Origin: Petrimonas sp. IBARAKI
GTDB taxonomy: Bacteria > Bacteroidota > Bacteroidia > Bacteroidales > Dysgonomonadaceae
Assembly: GCA_002356435.2 (NCBI GenBank)
Contig: AP018040.2
Location: forward strand, 2,170,001-2,234,000
Direction of reading: 5' to 3'
DNA length: 64,000 bases
The notes under the pieces are model-generated. The model saw nothing but the letters and a program-made list of their open reading frames with translations, was not told where the DNA came from and searched no databases. The translations under genes were made by a program, and so were the position numbers. Below are positions 18,662 through 27,677 of this stretch, one piece after another. Position 1 is the stretch's first letter; every line of letters begins with the position of its first letter.

Positions 18662-19834
18662 ATGAACGTGACTCTTTCCCCCAGACAGGACAACCGCCTC
18701 CTGTCACTCGACATCCTCCGCGGCATTACCATTGCCGGTATGATCATGGTCAACAACCCCGGTTCGTGGACTTACGCCTATGCGCCACTCAAACACGCTC
18801 ACTGGCATGGACTCACACCGACTGACCTGGTATTTCCCTTCTTCATGTTTATCATGGGGGTATCTACCTTTATGTCACTGCGAAAATTTAACTTTGAACC
18901 CTCCAAAACAGCCGTCTGGAAAATTGTACGGCGTACCTTCCTCATCTTCGTGATCGGACTGGCACTGGGATGGTTTGGGCAACTTACGCGGGGTCTTGCT
19001 TCCGGAGAACCCTTCGGTGTGGCGGCAAGCCATTTCGACACCCTGCGCATACTCGGAGTACTGCAAAGACTGGCGTTGGCATACGGCTTTGCCGCCCTGA
19101 CTGCTGTTCTTGTGAAGGGTAAACTGCTCCCGTGGGTGGTTGGCATCCTGCTCCTGGGGTATTACCTGATTCTTCGTTTCGGAAAAGGGTTTGAGATGTC
19201 GGAAGAGAATATTATAGCGGTGGTCGACAAAGCACTCATGGGTACTTCCCATATGTACAAGGACACTACACCGGAAGGAGTACGCATCGCATTCGAACCC
19301 GAAGGGCTGCTCAGCACCCTCCCCTCCGTCGCCCACGTACTGATCGGTTTTCTTTCCGGAAAACTGATTGTGGAGAACAAAGACAACCACACCCGGGTGG
19401 AGAAACTGCTGATATGGGGTACGATACTGGCATTTTCGGGATTACTCCTGCAGTACGGATGCCCCATTAACAAGAAGATATGGAGCTCCACATTCGTGCT
19501 AACTACCACCGGCTTTGCCGCGCAACTGCTGGGACTGCTGATCTGGATCATCGATATCCATCAAAAAGAGCGATGGAGCCGTTTCTTTCACGCCTTCGGG
19601 GTAAATCCACTCATCGTATATGTTTTTGCAGGCGTAATGGCCAACCTGGTCGCCAACATCCGGCTTAACTGGCAGGGAGAGATAATCTCTGTAAAAGGGT
19701 TTATTTACGAAGTGCTGCTGCGCCCGTGGGCGGGGGACTATTTCGGATCGCTGCTCTATGCGCTGCTGTTCATTACGTTCTGTTGGCTGTTCGGATATAT
19801 ACTGTACAGAAAAAAGATTTATATTAAACTATAA
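18662..19834 (+). CDS. murT: MurT-like membrane protein (DUF5009/COG4299 family)
   Basis: A 390-residue inner-membrane protein with about ten spans. The N-terminal SLDILRGITIAGMIMVNNPG is the signature of the DUF5009 family, which also includes heparan-alpha-glucosaminide N-acetyltransferases. In Tannerella forsythia a protein encoded directly before the MurNAc kinase and murQ, called MurT, imports N-acetylmuramic acid; the same T-K-Q order occurs here. The symbol rests on that order and family, from memory of the literature. An acetyltransferase role on amino sugars cannot be excluded. The gap to the kinase gene is 13 bases. Confidence 0.7.
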   Translation: MNVTLSPRQDNRLLSLDILRGITIAGMIMVNNPGSWTYAYAPLKHAHWHGLTPTDLVFPFFMFIMGVSTFMSLRKFNFEPSKTAVWKIVRRTFLIFVIGLALGWFGQLTRGLASGEPFGVAASHFDTLRILGVLQRLALAYGFAALTAVLVKGKLLPWVVGILLLGYYLILRFGKGFEMSEENIIAVVDKALMGTSHMYKDTTPEGVRIAFEPEGLLSTLPSVAHVLIGFLSGKLIVENKDNHTRVEKLLIWGTILAFSGLLLQYGCPINKKIWSSTFVLTTTGFAAQLLGLLIWIIDIHQKERWSRFFHAFGVNPLIVYVFAGVMANLVANIRLNWQGEIISVKGFIYEVLLRPWAGDYFGSLLYALLFITFCWLFGYILYRKKIYIKL

Positions 19835-19847
19835 ACAACCAATCAAA

Positions 19848-20702
19848 ATGGATCATTCACAATCAGGAGGTAATATACTGATCGCCGACAGCGGCGCTAC
19901 CAAGACCGACTGGTGCCTGACATACGGAGGAGAGATCGTGCAGCGGTTTTCCACAAAAGGAATCAGCCCGGTCTATCAGACCGAGGAGGAGATCGCAGAA
20001 GAAATCAGGTTACATGCCTACCCTCTCCTGAAGGGAAAAAAGGTTCAGTCGATCCATTTTTACGGGTCCGGCTGTATCCCGGAAAAAATCGTTCTTGTGA
20101 AGAACGCCATATACCGTTCGTTTCCCATCGATGCCATCTGTATATATAGCGACTTGATGGCTGCAGCGCACAGCCTCTGCGGGCATAATGCCGGGATCGC
20201 CTGTATCCTGGGTACCGGAAGCAACTCCTGTGAATGGGATGGCTACAACATGGTCAAACAGGTATCTCCACTGGGGTTTATCCTGGGCGATGAAGGAAGT
20301 GGCGCAGTACTGGGCAAGCAATTGGTCAGCGATGCGCTGAAAAATCAGTTGTCGGAAGGATTAAAAGAGAAACTCCTCGCCGAATACGATCTGGACCAGG
20401 CAACCATTATCGATAAAGTATATAGACAACCTTTCCCCAGCAGGTTTCTGGCAACACTTGCACCCTTTTTATGGAAACATATCGAAGAGCAATCCATTCG
20501 GCGTATTGTTGAACGAAGTTTCTCCGATTTCTTCGAACGAAATGTGATGCAATACAATTATCAGAAAAATAAGGTTAATTTTGTAGGCTCAATCGCCTGG
20601 TATTTTTCCGGTGTTTTACGCAAAGTTGCTGAAGAAAAAAAAATAAAGATCGGAAAGATTGAACAATCGCCCATGGAAGGATTAATAAAATTTTATTCGT
20701 AA
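19848..20702 (+). CDS. murK: MurNAc/GlcNAc kinase of the BadF/BcrA ATPase family
   Basis: Expected to phosphorylate imported N-acetylmuramic acid (and perhaps GlcNAc) at O6. The start at 19848 is chosen because the phosphate-binding loop ILIADSGATKTDW begins at residue 10; a longer frame to 19758 overlaps murT. Other ASKHA-fold motifs are GTGSNSCEW and LGDEGSGAVLG. The 284 residues match this small Bacteroidetes kinase group. It precedes murQ by 12 bases, so the product MurNAc-6-phosphate would be handed straight to the next enzyme. Confidence 0.85.
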   Translation: MDHSQSGGNILIADSGATKTDWCLTYGGEIVQRFSTKGISPVYQTEEEIAEEIRLHAYPLLKGKKVQSIHFYGSGCIPEKIVLVKNAIYRSFPIDAICIYSDLMAAAHSLCGHNAGIACILGTGSNSCEWDGYNMVKQVSPLGFILGDEGSGAVLGKQLVSDALKNQLSEGLKEKLLAEYDLDQATIIDKVYRQPFPSRFLATLAPFLWKHIEEQSIRRIVERSFSDFFERNVMQYNYQKNKVNFVGSIAWYFSGVLRKVAEEKKIKIGKIEQSPMEGLIKFYS

Positions 20703-20714
20703 CTTATAACCCGT

Positions 20715-21536
20715 ATGACTTTCATCAAAATAACCGAACAACCCTCGCTTTACAACGATTTGGAGAAAAAACCGATATTCGAAATTCTTGCAGAAATCAA
20801 TCAGGAAGACCAAAAAGTAGCTCTTGCCGTACAAAAGACCCTTTCCGAATTAGAAAAGCTCGTTACAGGAATTGTGGAACGCATGAAACGAGGCGGGAGG
20901 CTTTTCTATATAGGGGCCGGAACCAGCGGAAGGCTTGGCGTGCTGGATGCGTCGGAGATTCCCCCCACATATGGAATGCCCGACACATACGTTATCGGGC
21001 TGATTGCAGGTGGTGATTCCGCTCTGCGCAACCCGGTAGAAGCGGCGGAGGATAACTACGACCAGGCTTGGGAAGAACTGTTGGAATACAAAATCAATCA
21101 AAACGACACGCTGGTAGGCATCGCCGCATCGGGCACCACTCCATACGTTATCGGAGCATTACGTAAAGCAAGGGAGAAAGGAATCCTTACCGGGGCAATA
21201 AGCTGCAATCCGGGCTCGCCCGTAGCCGCGGAAGCTGAGATAAAAATTGAACCAGTCGTAGGTCCTGAATATGTTACCGGAAGTACCCGAATGAAATCGG
21301 GTACTGCACAAAAACTCGTGCTCAACATGATTACCACAGCCACAATGATAAAATTGGGAAGAGTAAAAGGCAACAAAATGGTAAATATGCAACTAACCAA
21401 TCAAAAACTCGTGGACAGGGGAACCCGGATGATCGTTGACGAACTCGGGTTATCTTATGAGCAGGCAAAAAACCTGCTCCTGCTACATGGAAATGTAAAA
21501 ACAGCGATAGAGATATATAAAAATCAACAAAAATAA
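20715..21536 (+). CDS. murQ: N-acetylmuramic acid 6-phosphate etherase
   Basis: Cytoplasmic SIS-domain enzyme that cleaves the lactyl ether of MurNAc-6-phosphate to give GlcNAc-6-phosphate and D-lactate. The SIS signature GAGTSGRLGVLDASEIPPTYG, here read across residues about 67-87, and the acid/base region around VEAAEDN are visible, with the GSTRMKSGTAQKLVLN block near 195. The 273 residues are slightly shorter than the E. coli enzyme. It is last in the T-K-Q operon and completes the recycling route. Confidence 0.95.
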   Translation: MTFIKITEQPSLYNDLEKKPIFEILAEINQEDQKVALAVQKTLSELEKLVTGIVERMKRGGRLFYIGAGTSGRLGVLDASEIPPTYGMPDTYVIGLIAGGDSALRNPVEAAEDNYDQAWEELLEYKINQNDTLVGIAASGTTPYVIGALRKAREKGILTGAISCNPGSPVAAEAEIKIEPVVGPEYVTGSTRMKSGTAQKLVLNMITTATMIKLGRVKGNKMVNMQLTNQKLVDRGTRMIVDELGLSYEQAKNLLLLHGNVKTAIEIYKNQQK

Positions 21537-21544
21537 CCGTTCCA

Positions 21545-21886
21545 ATGGCTATCATCATAAAGACCCACAACCCCAATTTACTGCTCGACAAAATATACGA
21601 AGGTATTGCAACCCGAAAAGTGGAGAAATGGACTGTTATGACAGACGGACGCATCACCCCTTCACCTTTGTTGTGGAAAAACGAAGCCTTTTTGAAACCG
21701 CAGATATGGGTGGAGGAGAATGAATTGCGATTCGGATTGCTTAAGCGAAAAGACCGCAGACACGTAACCTCAAAACTGTATACATTCTTTCATGCCAAAT
21801 TCGTTGAAATGTTACTGGCTAATTTTGATACGGATTTTCAGGAGGTTACCATAACCGCACTGAGCACACCACCCGACAATTTTTAA
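21545..21886 (+). CDS. Hypothetical protein, 113 aa
   Basis: Not recognised. A soluble, mixed-charge protein without signal peptide or membrane span; two Trp-containing segments (VEKWTVMTDGRIT, PQIWVEENELRFGLL) suggest a small beta fold. It begins 8 bases after murQ and ends 17 bases before the gltS-like gene, so it may be co-transcribed with the murTKQ operon. A link to recycling is only positional. Confidence 0.6.
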   Translation: MAIIIKTHNPNLLLDKIYEGIATRKVEKWTVMTDGRITPSPLLWKNEAFLKPQIWVEENELRFGLLKRKDRRHVTSKLYTFFHAKFVEMLLANFDTDFQEVTITALSTPPDNF

Positions 21887-21903
21887 CCCATACTTTTCCG
21901 GCA

Positions 21904-23112
21904 ATGACCTTAACCATAAATATGTATGTGACCGTTGGCCTGGCAGTTTTGCTGTTGTTGCTGGGGAAATTCCTGAAAGTAAAAGTTTATTTTTTTCGTA
22001 AATATGCCATTCCTTCGCCCGTAATCGGCGGATTGCTGTTTGCGTTGGCATCGTTGGCACTTCATTCGTCAGAGATCCTTTTTTTACAGTTCGACAACGT
22101 ATTACAGGCTTTTTTTATGACCGTTTTCTTTACTTCTATAGGCTTCAACGTAAGCCTTAAATTGCTGAGGAAAGGCGGTACAGTTTTGCTTATCTTCCTC
22201 GGATTGGCCACGATTTTCAGCCTGTTGCAGAACCTTGTAGCTATTGGGTTGGCAAAACCGCTCAATCTCTCGCCTCAACTGGCGATGATGACCGGTTCTA
22301 CCGCACTGATGGGCGGGCTAGGCACTTCGGCGGCCATTGCCCCCGAAGTGGAAGCTACAGGTATTTCGGGTGCTCACGCCGTGGCAATAGCATCCGCCAC
22401 TTTCGGTTTGCTGATGGGGTCACTGATGGGTGCTCCCATTGGAAATAACCTGATTGTGCGAAAGAAGCTGCTGAGCACTCGAAAAGCCGATGAAGAAGAA
22501 CAGAAAATCGATGCGATGCAAGCTCACCCGGTCCCAATGGACGGAGAACGAATTACCAAAGCATCGTTCCTTATCCTTGTTTCGATGGGTATCGGCGTAA
22601 TCTTTACCGATTTACTGAATAATTTTATGGGAATGTTTATCGGTACGGTAAAATTTCCTATTTATATCGGACCAATGATCGTGGCAGCCATTATCCGTAA
22701 CATTATGGATACTAGGGAAGATTTTACACTCAACACCGAAATCCAACTGATTGGCGATATCTGCCTGAACATTTTCATATCCATAGCCATTATGACAATG
22801 CGCCTCTGGGAATTGAGCAGTCTGGCATTACCGCTGATGGTTTTGTTGCTCGCACAGGTAATGTTGATGTATGTTTTCCCCCGGTTCGTAGCCTTTCCGG
22901 CGATGGGGCGAAATTACGATTCGGCGGTTTCCACATCGGGACTGATCGGTTTTGCAATGGGTTCCACCGCCAACGCAATGGCGAACCTGGATTCCATTTG
23001 CGATAAGTTCGGCTATTCTCGTGTGGCCTATTTTATTGTTCCTGTAGTGGGAGCGTTCTTTATCGATTTTATCAACGTGCTGATGATTACCGGATTTTTA
23101 GCTTTTTTATAA
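21904..23112 (+). CDS. gltS: Sodium/glutamate symporter family (GltS-like)
   Basis: A 402-residue inner-membrane carrier with 10 or more spans and the GltS features SPVIGGLLFA near the N-terminus, STALMGGLGTSAAIAPEVE in the middle and SGLIGFAMGSTANAMANLD near the C-terminus. The two Gly/Ser/Thr-rich loops correspond to the pseudo-symmetric re-entrant loops of the ESS family. It probably imports glutamate with sodium. Muropeptide breakdown releases D- and L-glutamate, so placement next to murTKQ may not be accidental; that is speculation. Confidence 0.85.
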   Translation: MTLTINMYVTVGLAVLLLLLGKFLKVKVYFFRKYAIPSPVIGGLLFALASLALHSSEILFLQFDNVLQAFFMTVFFTSIGFNVSLKLLRKGGTVLLIFLGLATIFSLLQNLVAIGLAKPLNLSPQLAMMTGSTALMGGLGTSAAIAPEVEATGISGAHAVAIASATFGLLMGSLMGAPIGNNLIVRKKLLSTRKADEEEQKIDAMQAHPVPMDGERITKASFLILVSMGIGVIFTDLLNNFMGMFIGTVKFPIYIGPMIVAAIIRNIMDTREDFTLNTEIQLIGDICLNIFISIAIMTMRLWELSSLALPLMVLLLAQVMLMYVFPRFVAFPAMGRNYDSAVSTSGLIGFAMGSTANAMANLDSICDKFGYSRVAYFIVPVVGAFFIDFINVLMITGFLAFL

Positions 23113-23175
23113 CCATTCTCGCACTTGCACACTCTAAAAAAGGTGCTTTTTAACGTAAACTAAAGAAACAGGCAG

Positions 23176-23772
23176 ATGAAAACAACGATTCTTAAACTCA
23201 TCATTTCAGGTGTGATGCTTATTTCGTTAAGCAGTTGTGAGACGTTGACTTTCGGTGGAAAAACGGTCGTAAAAATAAAGAATGACGTGGCTTATCAAAC
23301 CATCCGGTGGGATGTAAATTCTTCGGAAGCGGATGTTGAACGGGAATTCAGAGCTTTTATCCGTGAGATACTCAACAGGTACCGGTACAAAAATTATGTG
23401 CAGCTGTTTCAATCCAATTATCTTCTGGATGAAGGCGAACGTACATACGTGATAAAAATATTCCAAAACGAAGAAGCCAAAAACAATTACCTAGACCATG
23501 CAGACGATATGATACGGAGGACTACAGCCTTGGCGAACAATCGTTTCAGTGAAAGATGGAATCAATTGCAACCCGGAATGATTGTTGAGGATGTGTATGA
23601 TTTGCTTCCTGAACTGGCCAATTTTAAGGCCAAACAGGTTTTCTACACCCACCGTTCAGAACTGCAACTTTCCGATCGATGGCTGTCTTTCGATTTAAAA
23701 GGCCGGCTACTGAGTTTCGGAACAGGTAAATCCCAAACGTCATCTCCCCAAAACGAAGAATGGGTGTTCTAA
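23176..23772 (+). CDS. Hypothetical lipoprotein, possibly with a BamE/SmpA-like segment
   Basis: The signal peptide ends at the lipobox LSSC (Cys about residue 20). The rest is not recognised with confidence. A segment WNQLQPGMIVEDVYDLLPEL resembles the helix-turn at the start of BamE/OmlA-like folds (PGM followed by a V..LL pattern), and the C-terminus ends in a short Ser-rich tail plus WVF. It stands alone between gltS and an esterase gene. An outer-membrane lipoprotein is likely. Confidence 0.65.
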   Translation: MKTTILKLIISGVMLISLSSCETLTFGGKTVVKIKNDVAYQTIRWDVNSSEADVEREFRAFIREILNRYRYKNYVQLFQSNYLLDEGERTYVIKIFQNEEAKNNYLDHADDMIRRTTALANNRFSERWNQLQPGMIVEDVYDLLPELANFKAKQVFYTHRSELQLSDRWLSFDLKGRLLSFGTGKSQTSSPQNEEWVF

Positions 23773-23817
23773 TCAAGATAATATTTATAATTAACAATTC
23801 ATAATGTATAATTGGTA

Positions 23818-24636
23818 ATGAAAAAGAGTCTTCTTATCTCTTTGTTAATCAGCACTTCACTGAGTGGTATTGCGCAGGAAACGAACTACAGAATCATCAG
23901 GAATATCCCCTATTACGATGATGCGAAGATGGAGTCAGATGCATACATCAGGGAACGTTGTATTCTCGATATTTACTATCCAACCGACAAAAAAGATTTT
24001 ACCACCGTCGTTTGGTTTCACGGTGGCGGATTAACAGGCGGAGAGAAAGAGCTTCCCGACGGGTTCAAACATAAAAATACCTGCATCATCGGCGTTAATT
24101 ACCGGCTCTCACCAAAAGTTAAGGCACCCGCCTATATAGAAGATGCAGCTGCTGCAATAGCCTGGGCATTCAAAAACATCGAAAAATACAGTGGTGACGC
24201 ATCCAAAATTTTCGTATCGGGACATTCTGCCGGCGGTTACCTTACCTGTATGGCGGGTTTAGACAAAAAATACCTGGCAGCGCACAATATTGATGCCAAC
24301 CGCATTGCAGGGCTTATTCCCCTCAGCGCACAAACCATCACACACTTTAATATCCGCGAACAGCGGGGAATAAAAAACACACAACCCGTTGTGGATGAAT
24401 TTGCTCCTCTTTTTCACGTCCGTCACGATGCTCCGCCACTCCTGCTCATTACCGGAGACAGGGAATTGGAGATGCTTGGCAGGTACGAAGAAAACGCATA
24501 TCTTGCTCGAATGATGAAAGTGGCGGGACACAAGAAAACCCGCCTTCTCGAACTCGACGGCTACGATCACGGCATGGTATATCCAGCATTACCGCTGGTA
24601 ATGAAGGAGATTGAGAATATCATAAGGGAGGAATAA
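23818..24636 (+). CDS. Secreted alpha/beta hydrolase (esterase/lipase group)
   Basis: The start at 23818 (MKKSLLIS) gives a signal peptide ending SGIAQ; an upstream in-frame TTG is ignored. The oxyanion motif HGGG follows VVWF, the nucleophile elbow is GHSAGG (Ser near residue 140), and the catalytic His is in DGYDHGM near residue 247; the Asp is probably that in TGDRELE. This is the layout of carboxylesterases of the hormone-sensitive-lipase or feruloyl-esterase type. Substrate unknown; a periplasmic location is likely. Confidence 0.85.
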   Translation: MKKSLLISLLISTSLSGIAQETNYRIIRNIPYYDDAKMESDAYIRERCILDIYYPTDKKDFTTVVWFHGGGLTGGEKELPDGFKHKNTCIIGVNYRLSPKVKAPAYIEDAAAAIAWAFKNIEKYSGDASKIFVSGHSAGGYLTCMAGLDKKYLAAHNIDANRIAGLIPLSAQTITHFNIREQRGIKNTQPVVDEFAPLFHVRHDAPPLLLITGDRELEMLGRYEENAYLARMMKVAGHKKTRLLELDGYDHGMVYPALPLVMKEIENIIREE

Positions 24637-24689
24637 CTTCACTTGACTGTATTATAGCTTTTCCCGAATAATCAATTTTATCAATACTG

Positions 24690-24721
24690 TTTAAACAGAA
24701 TTCCGGATAGCCGTATCTTTG
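24690..24721 (+). promoter_or_regulatory. Promoter of the His-rich protein and TonB receptor genes
   Basis: TTTA (24690-24693), 20 bases, TATCTTTG (24714-24721). The -7 is exact and the -33 has one mismatch. Transcription would start near 24728, only a couple of bases before the ATG at 24730, so the message may be nearly leaderless. Confidence 0.65.
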
Positions 24722-24729
24722 TTATAGCA

Positions 24730-25095
24730 ATGAGACAACGGTTCAGCATACTATCGGGATATTTTCTGCTGGTGCTTTTCGTAAGTTATTACGGAAATAT
24801 TTCTTTATTTATTCATACCCATGAAGTTAACGGCGAACGCATTGTCCATTCCCACTTTAATTTTTTGGCTCAAGACGGAAACAAAACCGATCACCAGCAC
24901 GGTACTTCCTCACTTAACCTCATCCAGGCACTCTCGCATTTCTATTTCACGGGCTTGTTCCTGTGTGCTGCATATGCTGCACTAAGCAAGCAGATAAGCG
25001 GCTATATCCGTCCCAAGCAAGAACATTTCGCCCTAAAACGCGTGCTCATCCGGGCAAATGGGTGGCGTGCGCCTCCAATTCAATTACACACATAG
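24730..25095 (+). CDS. Small His-rich membrane protein next to a TonB receptor
   Basis: Not a named family. The 121 residues hold an N-terminal hydrophobic segment (ILSGYFLLVLFVSYYG), a His-containing periplasmic-type loop (FIHTHEVNGERIVHSHF, then DHQHGT) and a second hydrophobic stretch (FTGLFLCAAYAALS). Clusters of His in such loops suggest binding of zinc, copper or a similar metal. It lies 96 bases before a TonB-dependent receptor whose mature N-terminus is also His-rich, so the pair likely share one role. Topology and metal are inferred. Confidence 0.65.
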   Translation: MRQRFSILSGYFLLVLFVSYYGNISLFIHTHEVNGERIVHSHFNFLAQDGNKTDHQHGTSSLNLIQALSHFYFTGLFLCAAYAALSKQISGYIRPKQEHFALKRVLIRANGWRAPPIQLHT

Positions 25096-25191
25096 ATTTT
25101 CGGTAAGAATATTTTTTTCTTGGCCACAACACGGGCAGCACAACTCATGTGCATGTCCAGGCAAACACGTGTAATTAATTAAAAAATTGAA

Positions 25192-27516
25192 ATGAAGAAA
25201 CTTATATGGGTTTTGTTCGCAATTGTATATACTCTTGCGGTTTTTCCCCAACAAAAAAATCAGGTGCGTATGCAACACAGGCACCAGCATGGAAGAAGCG
25301 ACGCTAACATAGTCGGCCACATATTACATCAGTCTACAAAAGAACATATCCCGTTCGTAACCGTTTCTTTAAAAGAAACTTCGCATGTCACCGCCACCGA
25401 TGAAACGGGACATTACTACCTGAAGGATCTTCCCAAAGGCAACTTCATACTTGTTGCGTCTGGGGTAGGATATAAATCTGTAGAGAGCCCCGTAACCCTG
25501 GAGGGCGGGAAAACCATCGAAGTGAACTTTGTAATGGAAGATGATGAGGTATTGCTTGAAACCGTCGTTGTTTCGGCAAACCGGACAGAAACAAAAAGGA
25601 AAGAAGCTCCCTCGGTGGTCAGCGTGATAACCCCCTTGCTGATGGAGAACACCAATTCGGTGACCCTGGCACAAGGACTGAATTTTCAGCCGGGACTACG
25701 GATTGAAAGCAACTGCCAGAACTGCGGATTTCAACAAGTTCGCATCAATGGGCTCGACGGCCCCTACTCCCAAATTCTCATCGATAGCCGTCCGATATTC
25801 AGCGCTCTGGCTGGCGTATATGGTATCGAACAAATACCGGCCAACATGATAGAGCGCGTGGAGGTGATGCGAGGTGGAGGATCCGCCCTTTTCGGGTCCA
25901 ATGCCATAGCAGGGACCATCAATATTATCACAAAAGAACCCAAAACAAACAACCTTTCCGTGAGTAACGTAACAAACATTATCGGTGCATCTTCTCCCGA
26001 CAACAACCTATCGTTCCACGCTTCGCTGGTGGACAACAGCCTAAAGACCGGCCTGCTTGTTTTTGCATCCAATCGCCAACGCGAAGCATTGGATTACGAC
26101 GACGACGGCTTCACGGAGATAGGCAAACTGCGAGGCAACACCATGGGGTTGCGCGGATTCTACAAGTTTAACAATTACAACAAACTAACTATAGAGTATC
26201 ATTTTATCAATGAATTCCGGCGCGGAGGGAACATGCTCGACAAACCTCCTCATACTACCGACATTACCGAACAAACGGAACACAACATTCATTCGGCAAA
26301 CACCAATTACAACTTTCTTTCGCGAAATTACAAGCACAAAATAAATGCTTACCTGTCCGGGCAATTTATCTACCGTCAAAGCTATTACGGGACCCAAAGA
26401 GATCCGAACGCCTACGGAACAACCGCTGACAACAGTATGATGGGAGGAGTACAATACAGTTATTCCTCGGAAAGGTTTTTGTTTATGCCGTCTGTAGTTA
26501 CAACAGGAGTAGAACTGAATTACAATACGATGAGTGATGAAATGCTGGGTTATAACCGAAAGTTGGACCAAGAGGTGAACACAAAAAGCACTTTCCTGCA
26601 AAACGAATGGAAAAATGCGGCTTGGAGTATTTTAACAGGAGTGAGACTGGATAAGCACAACCTGATCAAAAAAGCTATTCTGAGTCCGAGAATTAACATA
26701 CGCTACGCTCCTACCCCCCTTGTTGTCCTCCGCGGCGGTTATTCCACCGGGTTTCGCGCCCCACAAGCCTTCGACGAAGACCTTCACATTACCGCTGTGG
26801 GCGGAGAAGTAAGCATCATTCAGCTATCGCCTGGTCTGAAACCCGAATACTCACAAACAGTCAGTATTTCTGCCGATTTGTACAAAGCGTTCGGCCCTGT
26901 AGAAACGAATTTACTGATCGAAGGCTTTTATACACATCTGAAAGACGTATTTCTGTTGGAAGAGATTGGAAAAGATCCGCAGGGCAACCTGTTAAAGGAA
27001 AGGCGGAACGGGTCGGGAGCCGTCGTGAAAGGTGTAAACATTGAAGGAAAAATTGCTCCGGGCCGAAAGTTTCAATTACAGATGGGCGGAACAATCCAGG
27101 AAAGCATGTATAACAAACCGGAATCGTGGAGCAACAATCCAAACGTCGACCCGCAACGCAAGATGTTTCGCACTCCCGATATCTACGGCTATTTCACAGC
27201 AACCTGTACACCGACTGAAGCATTCAACATTTCGCTATCCGGTGTATACACAGGTCCCATGTTGGTACAACATTTTGCCGGTTACATACCGGAAGATACC
27301 GAATTTCGCACACCCGGTTTTTTTGATTCCACGATTAAACTCGCTTATAACTTTTTTGCAACGGACAAAACAACCTGGCAACTCAACGGGGGTGTTCAAA
27401 ATATACTCAACAGTTTTCAAAAAGATTTCGACCGGGGACCGCTTCGTGATGCCGGATACATGTACGGGCCTTCACTTCCTCGCACGTTCTTTGCTGGCAT
27501 AAAACTCACTATGTAA
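25192..27516 (+). CDS. TonB-dependent receptor with carboxypeptidase-like N-terminal domain
   Basis: An outer-membrane import channel of 774 residues. After a signal peptide (to about residue 22) comes a His-rich linker MQHRHQHGRSD, a carboxypeptidase regulatory-like beta-sandwich (about 40-120), then the plug with ETVVVSANRTE as TonB-box region and RVEVMRGGGSALFGSNAIAG at its end. The plug contains the pair CQNC just before the substrate loop. The barrel ends with an aromatic-poor LTM strand. His-rich entry and paired cysteines point to a metal or metal complex rather than a sugar; there is no SusD partner. A terminator follows. Confidence 0.88.
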   Translation: MKKLIWVLFAIVYTLAVFPQQKNQVRMQHRHQHGRSDANIVGHILHQSTKEHIPFVTVSLKETSHVTATDETGHYYLKDLPKGNFILVASGVGYKSVESPVTLEGGKTIEVNFVMEDDEVLLETVVVSANRTETKRKEAPSVVSVITPLLMENTNSVTLAQGLNFQPGLRIESNCQNCGFQQVRINGLDGPYSQILIDSRPIFSALAGVYGIEQIPANMIERVEVMRGGGSALFGSNAIAGTINIITKEPKTNNLSVSNVTNIIGASSPDNNLSFHASLVDNSLKTGLLVFASNRQREALDYDDDGFTEIGKLRGNTMGLRGFYKFNNYNKLTIEYHFINEFRRGGNMLDKPPHTTDITEQTEHNIHSANTNYNFLSRNYKHKINAYLSGQFIYRQSYYGTQRDPNAYGTTADNSMMGGVQYSYSSERFLFMPSVVTTGVELNYNTMSDEMLGYNRKLDQEVNTKSTFLQNEWKNAAWSILTGVRLDKHNLIKKAILSPRINIRYAPTPLVVLRGGYSTGFRAPQAFDEDLHITAVGGEVSIIQLSPGLKPEYSQTVSISADLYKAFGPVETNLLIEGFYTHLKDVFLLEEIGKDPQGNLLKERRNGSGAVVKGVNIEGKIAPGRKFQLQMGGTIQESMYNKPESWSNNPNVDPQRKMFRTPDIYGYFTATCTPTEAFNISLSGVYTGPMLVQHFAGYIPEDTEFRTPGFFDSTIKLAYNFFATDKTTWQLNGGVQNILNSFQKDFDRGPLRDAGYMYGPSLPRTFFAGIKLTM

Positions 27517-27522
27517 ATACAT

Positions 27523-27558
27523 AATCGGCGTAAATGCCTGTTTACGCCGATTATTTTC
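27523..27558 (+). terminator. Terminator after the TonB receptor gene
   Basis: Perfect 12-base inverted repeat AATCGGCGTAAA / TTTACGCCGATT with a six-base loop and a following T-rich run. Confidence 0.9.
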
Positions 27559-27677
27559 TTGTAGCAAATTATGATTTGTTGCCATATTTATAATTACCTT
27601 TATGTTTCCATTCAACCTATGCCTTCAGGCTTAAAAAAACATATCCGTAAAATTCCACACAGTCAAAAAACGAGGAC

